Shown here one piece after another: positions 12,591 to 24,500 of a stretch of 64,000 bases of DNA (its first letter is position 1; the number at the start of each line of letters is the position of its first letter). This stretch comes from Fragum whitleyi (taxonomy: Eukaryota; Mollusca; Bivalvia; Cardiida; Cardiidae), in assembly GCA_948146395.1 (NCBI GenBank), contig OX411554.1, positions 38,727,730-38,791,729 on the forward strand. Reading direction: 5' to 3'. The notes below the pieces were generated by a model. That model was given only the letters and a program-made list of their open reading frames with translations, was not told the origin of the DNA and did no database searches. The translations under genes and the position numbers were made by a program.

Positions 12591-14730
12591 CAATGATTAA
12601 GCGATTTGGAATAATTTTGAATGTTTTATGTTTGTTTTGTTGACCTTGAATGAATAAATGTTTTCAATTTTGTTGTTACGAAAAACTTTATTTAAGTTTA
12701 AGTTACCGAAATAAAACGTCTATAATTATGTCTTTGATAGTGTCCACTTAATCGAACAGTCTTTCAATCCGATTAAAACTTATTACAACATATTAAAAAT
12801 TTAAAAATTGGATTAAACACCTTAAACTAAAGTAAATTAATGGATAACGATACCCTTTTCATTGCCTTTGAAGTTCCGTGTTTAATCCTGTTTTGAGAGA
12901 GGCATTGTTAGTTTTAGCCCTATCATATATAATTGGATGAAACCTAATTATCCATAATCGTAAAGAATTAGGCCACGAATGAACTAGGCTAAGCGAAGTA
13001 ACTTGTGAATGGATGAATGAAAAAGGAATCGTGGATTAAATAAGATGTACACTTGGCCAATGTTCTAACTACACCGTTTTTAGATCCAAAATATTCTCAC
13101 TTACATCACCCAATTTCATTGAAACTTTTGCTAAGGTCCTCCCACTTTAAGAACTTTTGATTATTGCTAATTGTACCATGTCCACATGTTTTCGTTGCTT
13201 GTTTACACAGAGGAGCTTACAAACAATGATAGCTCACGTGCATCCTGATTTGTTTATTCAGTACTAAAGTTAGATAAGCAATGTGTAGCCTGTAGATTAA
13301 GAGTCCAAAAAACCAAATTTTGTTCAGATATCAATAGAAGACAGAGAAAAGATAATCGATCTTGTCTGGGGTTGCTCCACTTGCTTATGGGTCGCCGGTC
13401 GAAAGAGATCTGTTAAGGTCATAACGTTATATTTAGAAACGCATACAGAGTGCATGCCGACGAAACTTCTGCTCACATTCACAATGCGATAGTTCTGTCA
13501 AAGCCATCCAATTCCGAGATCTTGACTCTCTGGAAATCCTGAGATGACAACAGACGTACAGCCATCGGTAGAGCGTTAGCCTGCGAATTACGATGCAAGC
13601 AGCTTGAGTCGACGGCTTCATTATTAAAGACGATTTGTTCATTTGCCTCTTGCTAATAGGCAAACAGTGGTCTAAGTTGTTCAAGACGCTTGAAGATCGG
13701 ATAGTGTATTGTTGTACTAGGGTTAGGAATGCCAGGAACTCATAATTAGGTGCTCAACACGCCTGCAAAATGGCTGTATACATTTATAAAATTTAAATTG
13801 AATACATGGAGTTCGAACATGACACTGTGGGTTTGTTAATTTGTCTTTCGACCCCTGAGTAATTAAAGTGCTTTAAACTGCGACGAATCTGTGAGCTTTG
13901 GAAAATTCGGTAAACGTCATGTTGAAAAAGTGGTTATCTTATCTATTTCATACAACTTTTACACACTGGTCCAACTTCTAAATAAGTTATATACAAATTT
14001 CCGATCGGTGTAGTTAGAACATTGGGGTAGTGTAGTTAACAAATTAACTGTCGGTTTGAAATTGTCAACTTGTACGTGTATATTGCCCAAGATGCCCTTG
14101 AAGGGTATGTCAATAAATGGTCAAATATGTGAATGATAAGTCCACTCTCCTTTAAAATCATTCTTAAAATGCGAACCTTCGTTGCTGGTAGTGCCCGCAC
14201 CAGTTCTACAACCACATCTTTTCCTGGCCTCCAGGGGCCCTTTTTACTCAACACCTTACGATCATTTTTTGCGTAAGTCAAAAGTTAAAGTTCCTTCTAC
14301 AGTCATTACTACATATGGAATTCTGCCATGCATCATCCTATTGGAATCGTCTGTTAAAGACGATTCCAATAAGATATTACAATGCAGAATCTAAAAATGA
14401 ATGAAAACATCAGGTACGATTTGCAATTTTGATAAACGATTATTTTTTTGTAAGAAGTCTCGTAAAACGGGCTCCAGCTGATGTCCATAATACGTTTTAT
14501 TCGTTTTGTGGTTAACAAATGTCAGAAAGGATAAGGGGATCGAACCTAAGACTTCCATTCAGATGTGCTGCAAGCTGTACAACGGTGGTAGCTGTATTTC
14601 TTTAGTACATATAGTTCCACCAGAAAAAGGAATTGAGGTCATTTGTTTATCAAATTACAATTTCAGCGAATTTTATATTTGTCTTAACTTTGTGTGACAC
14701 ATATGAACTTACGCAGTAAGCTATGTCAGG
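12591..14730. other. No gene seen; repeat scraps and one hairpin
   Basis: A tRNA-like scrap near 13556-13620, a SINE scrap near 14190-14230 (CATCTTTTCCTGGCCTCCAG), and an imperfect ~30-bp hairpin at 14329-14391 centred on GGAATCGTCTGTTAAAGACG. Otherwise nothing. Confidence 0.45.
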
Positions 14731-15161
14731 TACAATTAATTACATCATGAAATTGACAATCATTCCGATCAAAACCATTCTATATCGCTCACTCAACGCT
14801 ACATTCATTCACTCCCAACACTCATTCGAATCGATCAAAAACCTTTCAAAACCTTTAGAAAACATTTCGAAATCGACAAAGACGATCATCATTCAGTTCA
14901 AATCGATCTAATTATTTTACGATCTTATTGTCTGGTGACGATTTTAAAATGTCCATGAGTACACACACTCAGAAAATTAAGTATATTTTATTAAAGGGAG
15001 GTAATAAATATAGCTAATTTTTATTTATCTTAAACAAAATTATCCATATTTGTTTACCTTCCTTATTTTTCATTCAAAACTTGCTCCACACACTCATTCA
15101 ATTTCATTCAAAAATTATTCCAGAATCATTCATCTTGCAAATTACACCTCAAGGTAACTGG
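14731..15161 (-). mobile_element. Tc1-type MITE, subfamily II
   Basis: Left terminal repeat ACAATTAATTACATCATGAA; contains the subfamily II block with GGTGACGATTTTAAAATGTCC and a decayed central hairpin. Confidence 0.75.
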
Positions 15162-15717
15162 ATTCCTCGAGGATTAAGTTAAATATTGCAAGGGTAATAC
15201 TGATGGACATATCTATGTATCTTTCTATTCATTCTAATTTCTGTATCCAATCTGAAGAAACAAAATTCGAACTGTTTTTCAGATTTAAAAAAAAAATCAC
15301 TGCAACTTTTTAGTGCAAAGAATGTCATGTGTCTAATTTTTACCTGGCTGATCTTACTGAAAGATATTTCCACTGCATACATTTTAGATTAAATAAATTT
15401 GGAATTAGGTTACAATGTCTAACCCATTAAGGTGAATTGGAGAAATACGATAGAACGAACTTTCGAACTTCTATTGTTTGGGTATATGGTTAAGAATATA
15501 GTCATCGTAAAAAGTTTGTTAATGAATGTAAAAGAAACGTGCCATAATCGATATATTAGATAAGACAATATCATTTAGAACGGTTTATAAATAATTATTT
15601 TTCAATAAAATCCGTTTATGACTACTCATTTAAATTATGGACAAAATATAAGAATAAAAGGGCGATAGACTATGAGTCATTGGGACAAGGATTCAAACCT
15701 AGGAACTTGTTGTCTGG

Positions 15718-15890
15718 ATCGTTGGCCGAGTGGTTAGCGTGCTAGACTCGTAACTCGATGGTTTGGGGCTCGAGTCCCACTTGAGGCGGGTAGTGTATTT
15801 GGGCAAGACACTTTACAAGTAGAGCACCAGTCCATTGTAAGAATGGGTTGCAGTTTTACAATCTAGTACCCCTCTCTCTCTCTTTCTCTC
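15718..15890 (+). mobile_element. tRNA-derived SINE with CT tail
   Basis: Head TTGGCCGAGTGGTTAGCGTG with B box GCTCGAGTCCC. The body has TTTGGGCAAGACACTTTAC, a motif seen in many invertebrate SINEs, ending in a CT-rich run at 15870-15892. Confidence 0.6.
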
Positions 15891-16009
15891 TCCTGTACAA
15901 TATTAGATTTGTTATGAATAAGGCCTATGATGGAAACAAGAGTCTTTATCTTGTTTTATCATGAAATGAAGCATATGTTGAACTGATACAGTTATTCTAC
16001 ATTTTTTTT

Positions 16010-16238
16010 CTTTTGCTGGTGTGGATTTTAAAGTTTGTGAATGGGCCATGAAAACCCCTCAGATAGAAAGGTATGTATATCTTATCAAAGGGAGGTAATC
16101 AATATAGCTATTTTTTGTTCATTTGAACAAAATTGGCGATATTGGATAACCTCTCTTAAATTTCACACTCTCATTCAATTTCATTTCAAAATCATTCTAA
16201 ATCATTCATCCTGTCAATTTCATGATGTTGTAAACTGT
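16010..16238 (-). mobile_element. Tc1-type MITE, subfamily II, 5' half missing
   Basis: Begins inside the subfamily II block (GCTGGTGTGGATTTTAAAGT) and runs through the central hairpin to a good right end (ATGATGTTGTAAACTGTA). Confidence 0.7.
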
Positions 16239-18508
16239 ATCATCTGTTCAATATAATTAATTGATATCAGTCACTAATATGTTAAGAAAAGAACTTGCAT
16301 ATTAATGATCTTTACCAGAAAAAAATTTACCCGAATTTCTTTGATCACGAATGTTTCGTACAATTTAAGCATTGAAAAATGACTGCGTGATAAATGTCAT
16401 AGTATGTTAGTGTCCTAAAAAGTTAATGTTACCTGGTCTCGGCAAAGTCTCGTCATGACAATTCTTCCATTTCGATATTGACATTGATATTTCAAGGTAG
16501 TCCGGCACCATGTGGCACCATTTGGCACTTGTTCCACTTTGTACTGAAAGAATTTATTTCGTAGAGTGTATCTTTACGATAAATTGACAAAAAAAAATCA
16601 GTATAGATTTTTGCATTTTTCGGAGGAATGGGTATTTTTGCAAAAAACATTTTTCTTGCAAAATGCCAAAGAAAAGGATGATAAGAAATCTAAATGATGT
16701 CCATCAACGTTAGTGAGTTGGTATAAATTATTCATTGAATACAAGGAATCGTAAAATTTTTGATAAGTGATATTTACAAGACGAAAATGCAGGAAAAATG
16801 ATCTCGGGAAAAAATACCATTTTATTCACCGAAGTTTTTATTTTGAAATCAACTAAAAAACTACATTAAATATAGTTGAAAGATTATGTTAGGAAATTAG
16901 TTTAACATTGGAAGAATTAGAAAGACTAAAATAAAGTAAGTGTACCAATGCATCTTTGGCCACGTTTCTTTCCAGACGACAAGATACTAATAATGTTTAG
17001 TTAATACTAATTCATTAGTTTGCACCAATTTATTTTAGGTCGATTGTGACGAAAGCTCCAGCTTATAGAATCGCTCTAGAACACCCAATCCTGATGTTTT
17101 CACGTCCCTGAAAGTGACGCAGTGGTTTAAACCCACTGCTACCCATTTTACAGCTGAGTGAACTGGGGCTGGCTATTAAGTGTTTTGCCCGTAAACACAC
17201 CCCGGCGACAGTGGGGCTCGAACCACGGACCTCCAGGTCACAGGCATTTACCACTAGGCCACCGTCAATGCATGTACCACATTAAAATTTATTTAACCGC
17301 TATTTAATTTTCAATTACTGATAATCCAGGTACGTAGGAAGTAATTTAGGGGGTGGATAGGTTAGATGAAGACTTGTTCCTTTAGGATTCTACTTTCATT
17401 ACAAGACAAAATAAAATTTGGATTTTCACACCTTTGATAATTACTGTTAAGGAATGGGGGCTTCTTCTTCTTTTATACTTTTACACAGGAAAATCCATGT
17501 GCAAGAAAAAGAAATATTTATAATCAGCCCAATCATCATGAATGTCAGTCATAAGATGATGCGTTTTAGGCAACAGAGTTAAAGCGTCCATGACATACTA
17601 TATATCTTAGTGTCATTTGTTAAATCTTCTAGAAAAATTATTCAAATGACAAAAGGCGGTTGACAGGTAACACAATGGAAGAGAAAGGTCGGATTATAAC
17701 ATTTTTAGAAAAGGAAAATTGCTTGTAACAAGAGTCTTCTGCTTTATCAGCAAAATATGCCGATTTTTCAAAACTAGCGCTATGAAAGAATTAGCGTTCG
17801 AAATTTAAGCTTATGTGGCATTATTACAAGCCCACCAAGATTGATCCAAATGGCCCAGTCGGAACAAGTATGCCTACTCGTAACGTGGCCATGAATCTAT
17901 ATTACACAATTTTCAAGAGGGTTTACCAAATTCTTTTAATCTCAGTAGCAAATAATGAAAATTTTATTGTAATATGATTTCCAATGAAAATAACAATAAA
18001 GTTAAGCTACCAAAACTTACGAACCTGTGATAATAAATGACGAAAGGGATAAACTTTTATTCAAGGGAGGTAATATGTTTTCGCTACTTTTGCTTATTCG
18101 AGTTAAGGTATCAAATGGTGCCTGACAGCCACCAAACACAAGCGTATTATTATCTATATCCTCGGTAAAGCGGGAAAATAATCTTGTAAAAGTGAACATG
18201 GTTCGTTTATATTTCCTAATATAGCATTCTCTGTTGAATATACAAACTATTCTGTAAAATTCTATAAAAATGGTACACACATTTTTTGGCGATCACAATC
18301 GCTGATAATGCGATTATTTGACTGGTTAATCTTTCAGATAGAGGCGGATCTTCTGTCATTCGGTGTTATGATTCTGAATGTGGTCAAATTCATTACTTAA
18401 TTGATTTTTGTCTTATATGTTATCTAATAAGTTGTCTGGTTGAAAAGTATTAAGTTAAACGTGATTTGATCAAGTGATTCAAATGCTTTTATCAAGTTAT
18501 TTACAGTC
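16239..18508. other. Upstream region of the nAChR gene
   Basis: Holds a decayed foldback near 16395-16495 (CTCGGCAAAGTCTCGTCATG, kin of 61919) and the SINE at 17108. A TATA-like TATAAAAA at 18263 is the only promoter candidate, and it is weak. Confidence 0.3.
17108..17275 (-). mobile_element. Second SINE family, tRNA-like head
   Basis: On the - strand GTGGCCTAGTGGTAAATGCC and GGTTCGAGCCCC form tRNA A and B boxes. The body contains the inverse of ACAGCTGAGTGAACTGGGGC, which recurs at 10360-10390 (ACAGCTGAGTGAACCGGGGC). Confidence 0.6.
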
Positions 18509-18554
18509 ATGAAATCAGTTTTGATTTTGGTATTAAGTCTTTGCTTTTCATTGG
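18509..18554 (+). CDS. nAChR exon 1: signal peptide
   Basis: Starts MKSVLILVLSLCFSL, a compact hydrophobic signal peptide, and ends in phase 1 at a clean donor (TTGG|GTAAGA). It is the first ATG of the frame. The bases just before it (TTTACAG|TC) also look like a splice acceptor, so a non-coding 5' exon further upstream is possible. A TATA-like TATAAAAA lies about 245 bp upstream, near 18263. No transcript evidence decides the promoter. Confidence 0.85.
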
Positions 18555-21500
18555 GTAAGAAAATTCACATAATTATTATCTTATTCATTATTTATCCATT
18601 CATTAATTGTCCAATTACTTATTTAATTATTTATTTTTAACTATCTTTTATTTATTGAATCATCGTTTATTGGAATGTCATTTAATACCAATTCAATCCA
18701 TGGTACGGGATCACTCAAAATTGATCTAAAAATCGGCAGATGTCTGAAATACCTTGCAAAATGACATAGCCATGTGGCACGTCAAAAGTGGGGCGTCTGG
18801 GAATCGAATCTGGAGTCAACCGCCATCGAAGTATCAACAAATAAAGCGTAATTTGGCACAAAATATTAGAAACACAGAGAGCGAAATAGCCGGCGAGAAA
18901 TTGCAAAATACTTTATATACGAATATGATTGAACCGGTTCCTCGGTTTAAAGTTTCATCCAAAAGACAAAAATATAGTTGGCGTGTTGTTATGGGAGACC
19001 ACTCTCACCACTATTTTGCATAGCTTCTTTGTTTTGAATACAAAGCCTGACACCTGCGTCAGGGAAGAGCTTCTTTGGCTCAGTAGTTAGCGCACTGGTC
19101 TTGTAGACCATTTATTGCAATATTACTTGCCCGCCCGGATTCAACACCGGCTTACGTCGGATATTTTCAGCTATGCTTAGGTTGCGGAAAGTTTGTTTTT
19201 AATAGTGTTAGCCAGGAAAAGGACTCACGAATTTAGAGGTGCTACATTTTTTTTACAAAAAGACAGTAGAATTTTGTAAATGGGAGTAATAAAATATCGA
19301 AAATTTCGTCCGATTCGGACGAAATTATGGATAATGAATTACCTTCCTCCAATTTCATCCAAAAATCGCAACATACACTCATTCAACATCATTCCGAAAT
19401 CATTCCAAAATCGATCAACTTGTCATCTTCAATGTTTCTTACTGTAAATATCAAATACATGTACTATAATTTCGCTATATTGAAGGTACGGTGACTGGTG
19501 GTAGCGAGCAAGTAGAAACCCAGCCGTTATACGATTATTTATTCACTAACTACACCTCGAACCTGTTACCTAGATGTAGCTCGGGCAAGACAGTCACCAT
19601 GCGGATTGATATCGCCCTACGTCAAATCATAGAACTGGTAAGCTTTCCACTCATCAATTGTCGACCTCCTTGATAGTGAGATGGTGTTTTTATCAATACC
19701 ACTTTTATTAGTACACATAATTTGTTACTTTGGTTATTTGTTGTTGTTGTTGCTGCTACTGATGATAGTGCTGACGATGATAATGTTATTTTTGTTGTTG
19801 CTGTTGTTGTTGTTTATGCTGTTTTGTTGTTGTTGTTGTTGTTGTTGTTATAGTTGTTGTAGTTGTATTATTACGTTGCCGGTGCTGAAACACATGATTC
19901 TTGCATATTTAAAAGCACAATTAACGTTTATTATAATTGATTGTCCAATGGCGATGTCTTTATAAATCAATTTCAAATAATAAAATGGTGACGGATACAA
20001 TGTCTCATAGTAAGTAAGTAAGTAAGTAAAATTTTATTAAAGTGACATGTGTTACAGACATTCAATACAGTTCACAAATAATGAATAAATAACACCCGGC
20101 CCCATGGGCCTATAAGTCACTAGTAAAAAACAGAAAAAGAATTATGTGGTAGTAGTATTTTCAAAGTAAAAATTCTGGCAAGTCATTGTCAAAATATCTT
20201 TTTGTAAAAGCTGTAGTAACTACATTACGAAGTTTCTCTCGACTAAGCCGTCTTAACGATGTAAACTTAAACTTAAACTTGGTAATTTGATTAAACGCCT
20301 ATTTCTACGTTAAAAACATATTCAATGGCGTTGTACATAAAAGTGTATAAACAAATAATTCATGTAAAACAATATCAAATTATAAAAGGTATAAGAAATA
20401 AGTCGTAAAACTACCTCATACTTGTTTAAAAAATAAATTTCAATTTAGAAAAGGTCGAAAAAATCTTTAAAATAGAAGGATTTGAGTTTTCGTTTAAAGA
20501 TATCTATGGTTTCTGATTTCCTGATGTAGAATGGTAATTCGTTCCATAATTTTGGGCCCATCGTACTGAAACTCCTGTCAGAAAATGATTTCCTCTTATT
20601 AAAAGGAACATGGAAGATTCCGTCAGACGATTCGGCAGATCTCAAAGCTCGTTTTTGCACTCTGTAGGATAGTTGTATTAATATCTCCGAGTAAGAAAGT
20701 GAACTCGAACATAAGTTGTTAGTTTTGAAACCGTAATTATCGCGAAAGAAGCATAGTGGGATTGACCCGCGTCATTTTTGCCGTCCTTTAAAAGATAAAG
20801 GGCGATAATTCAGTCACGTGTCATCACACCATTGATTATCGAACATAACATTTCTATGGACGCATTATCGTCGCTTCCCCTTGAGAAAATCGCAACTACA
20901 GCTTGAATCAAACTGCACTCGCGATCCCCTCGAGGCAAAGCGGCGGCGGGCACGTTTACTTATACATTTACAAATGAATAACAGAATGCATGTAAAACGT
21001 ATCATCTTATTACGATTTGAAAAGACAATAATGCCTTGCAGAAACGAAATGCAAGTCATACTGATCTTTATAACAACCTACATTTGTGATGAATAGTTCA
21101 ATTTTTTTTTTCGCTAATTTTTATTCTTTTTTATTTATTTGCTTATCTTAATATGAGTTGAATAGATCGCGAGTTCCTTCTGAAAAGTGAATACAAACAT
21201 CAATCTGGTCAAACTTACAGAGTAATATTCCGTAACACTTTCCAGCTACATACTTAAGCTGAATGACTCTAGAAGAGAGAATGTTTATAATAATGCTGAA
21301 TACGTGCCTGGATAATGACTTAAATATAAACAATATATACACATTCATATACATATATCGTACACAGATGACGTCAGCTATGGGTGAACATACAGTCGAT
21401 ATTGCTTGAGCGACCACTTCTATTAAGCGGCCAATTCTATTATTATCCTATTCTCATATTATCCTAAACTGTTTTGTTTTTTAGATATCAACGTGAATGG

Positions 21501-24500
21501 TTGTCCATTTTTCTTCTGTTCAAATTTCTTTTTTAAAAGGACTTTTTTTTCTTATAGAACGAGCCTGAACAAATTCTAACAATCAACGTTTGGATGCGAT
21601 TGGTAAGTACTAAAACATATATATCTGTACGTTTATAAGGCTTTAATGGTTTCTCTACCAAAATGAGCAATCTGTTTGAAGGAAACAAAATAATCCAAAG
21701 CTTTCTTGAACGATTACGAAATCGAGTACTAGGCTTCCTTTTACATTGCACACAATATGGTAAAAAAGTCTTTTTAAGAAATAAGATATATACTTAGCTT
21801 GTTGTTATAGTATTTACATGGATCGTTTATCATTTAGTTATGAAGCGAAATGCTTAATCATATGTATGTATACACATTGTGACATTATTATAATCCTTCG
21901 CGATAAAATAATAATCGGCCAGGCTATGCAGTTTCCAATTTAGGCAGCACTCACGAGGACATTTCTCTTTTTTAAAAAAAAGTACATGCCTTTCCAATGA
22001 AAATGGATGCCAATTCTGAGCCTATCAAGTGTGCTTTGTTAAGGTGATTGATATTCAATCGGCTAGATGGCTAACGAACATCTTAAAGACAAAATGCACA
22101 AAACGGGACAATAAAATGTGAATCCTTATTTTATACAGCTAATAAATACCAGAAAGAAAATAAACACAGGATACTAAAACTAAACTTTACATATTCAAAT
22201 ATTTTTCCTATTATCTGTTTTCTTTTGTCCACTGAACAATGAAAACTTTATAATAACCACCGAAATTGGCTTTTTTAACCCCGAATACTGGATTCAATTT
22301 CATTTTAAAACACTACGAACTGTAAATAACATTATTGATGTTTTCCTCGATTGAATCTACAGTTAACTACATGTACATCGTGAAATTGACATTCATCTCA
22401 ATCAAAACCATTCTAATTTCCTCACTCAGCGCTCCATTAATTTATTCCAAACACTCACTCAAATCATTCAAAAACTCTCTCAAAATGACTAAAAAAGATA
22501 AGATCAACAACTACCTTCAAAATGAATAAACCAAGAACAAATCGAGATTTCACTGACATAATGGAAATTTTATGCGTCTTATTGGTTCTTGAAGAAATAG
22601 GAAGCTACTTATAGAGCCTTAATAGATATTCTATTAAAGGGAGATAAAACATATCATTAATTCTGTTCATCCTGAACAAAATTATCGCTATTAGACTTCA
22701 CTCAAAACTCGCTCTACACACTCATTCAATCTCAATCCCAAACCATTCCAAAATCATTCATTTTTTCGATTTTACGATGTTGTTAACTGTAGTTTGATAA
22801 ACTCTTAAGATATACACATGTAGAAAATCAAACCCTTAGACTTCATCACCAGACTGACTAGGATAGAAGGTCGATTCTGACCGAAATCCTTATAGTAAAA
22901 TGACAATAATTACTACTTTACATGAAAATGTTATTATAATTCTTTCAATATATTTCAAAATTATAAATGATTGACCTCTGCTTGATCAACCTTTCCCCCA
23001 TAAAATGTTACCCGACACGTAAGTTCTTAAAGTGTCGACCCTAGACTGCGCAAACTGACTAGAATCGAATCATATCGCATTTTACTTATTTTCTGGATCT
23101 TTTGTTTGTTTGAATGGGTTTAACGCCGCTTTCAACAATCTTGCAGTTGTATCGCGGCAGCCGGAGCACCTAACAATGGATTTCTGGTATTTCTTTCACC
23201 TGTACTACCATTACATCCTTTCCTAGCCTCCGACTGCTATCTCATATAGATTTACGATTATCTACCCTTTGGTGAGAGACAAACGTCGGAAAGGATATTT
23301 GCCGCCACCGGGGATCGAACACACGACTTCCAGATTGGAAGTCTTATGCTTAACCAATTGCGGCACATTTTCTGGATCTACTACAGTTAACAACATCGTT
23401 AAATTGACAAGGTGAATTATTTTGGAATGATTTAGGAATGAAATTAAATGAGCGTGATGAGCGACTTTTAAGTAAATTTAGTGGAAGGCAATCCCATATC
23501 GCAAATTTTGTTCAGGATGAACAAAATTAGCGATATTGATCACCTCCCTTATATAAAATATGCATATAAGTTCTTTTGATAGCTTTCTATTTCTTCAAGA
23601 ACCTATTAGAAGCGTACAATTTGAAACATGTCAGTGAAATCGCGATATTTCTCTACCGAAGATTATTTTGAATGGCATTTTTTATTCTATTCTTTTCAAT
23701 GAGTTTGGGCGTTTGTGAATGGTTTTTTGGGTGTCTGGAATGAATGAATGGAGCGCTTAATGAGCGATTTAGAATGATTTTGATTGAGGTTAAAGTTAAT
23801 CTCACGATGTAACTAACTGTACCTTACATGCAAAAACTATTAATATTCTTTTAAAAATATTTCTTAATATTATAAATAATTGACACCTGCTTGACACGCG
23901 AAATTGGATCGTCTGAGTAGTGCGACACGCGAAATGGGATCGTCTGAGTAGTGCGACACGCGAAATGGGATCGTCGGAGTAGTGCGTAAAGTGTCGATCC
24001 TAGTCTGCGCAGACTGACTAGGCTCGAAACATATGAAATGCGACCCCTGGTTACCCTTTACTAGTACAAATCTCTTTTCCAAATTATTATTTCACGTATT
24101 TGCTAAATGATCCCTTTTCTCATGACGAGTCACAATTATGTTTATGGGTTTCCTGGAGGCTCCCGTAAAAATGTAAGTTGCCACTGCGGTATAAAATTGG
24201 TATCTACCCTTAAAATATCATCGAAAGTTTCATACAATTGACTTTTTTCAAGTATTTGTTATGAAAAACTATTAAGTTGTTGAAAAACGTATCTAGATTT
24301 TGTACTTGTAAGACGATTTGTAAATATTGTTTTATAAACAGACAGAGTGATAACAATAGTAACGTATTATAAAGTATTATAAAGTAAAGGCATTCGTGTA
24401 ATATAAAAGGGTGGATTAAGTCCAGGTTCAAATGAGGCAGGCGTCATTTTACTAAGCTCCGAATTTAAATGAACAATCTAGAAATACAAATATTTCAAAA

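Noticed and set aside
18715..19023. Overlapping frames in nAChR intron 1 as a possible exon
   Set aside because: No frame fits receptor sequence or phase; exon 1 joins exon 2 cleanly without it.
19681..19965. 94-codon Leu/Cys-rich hydrophobic frame
   Set aside because: Product of the GTT microsatellite within nAChR intron 2.
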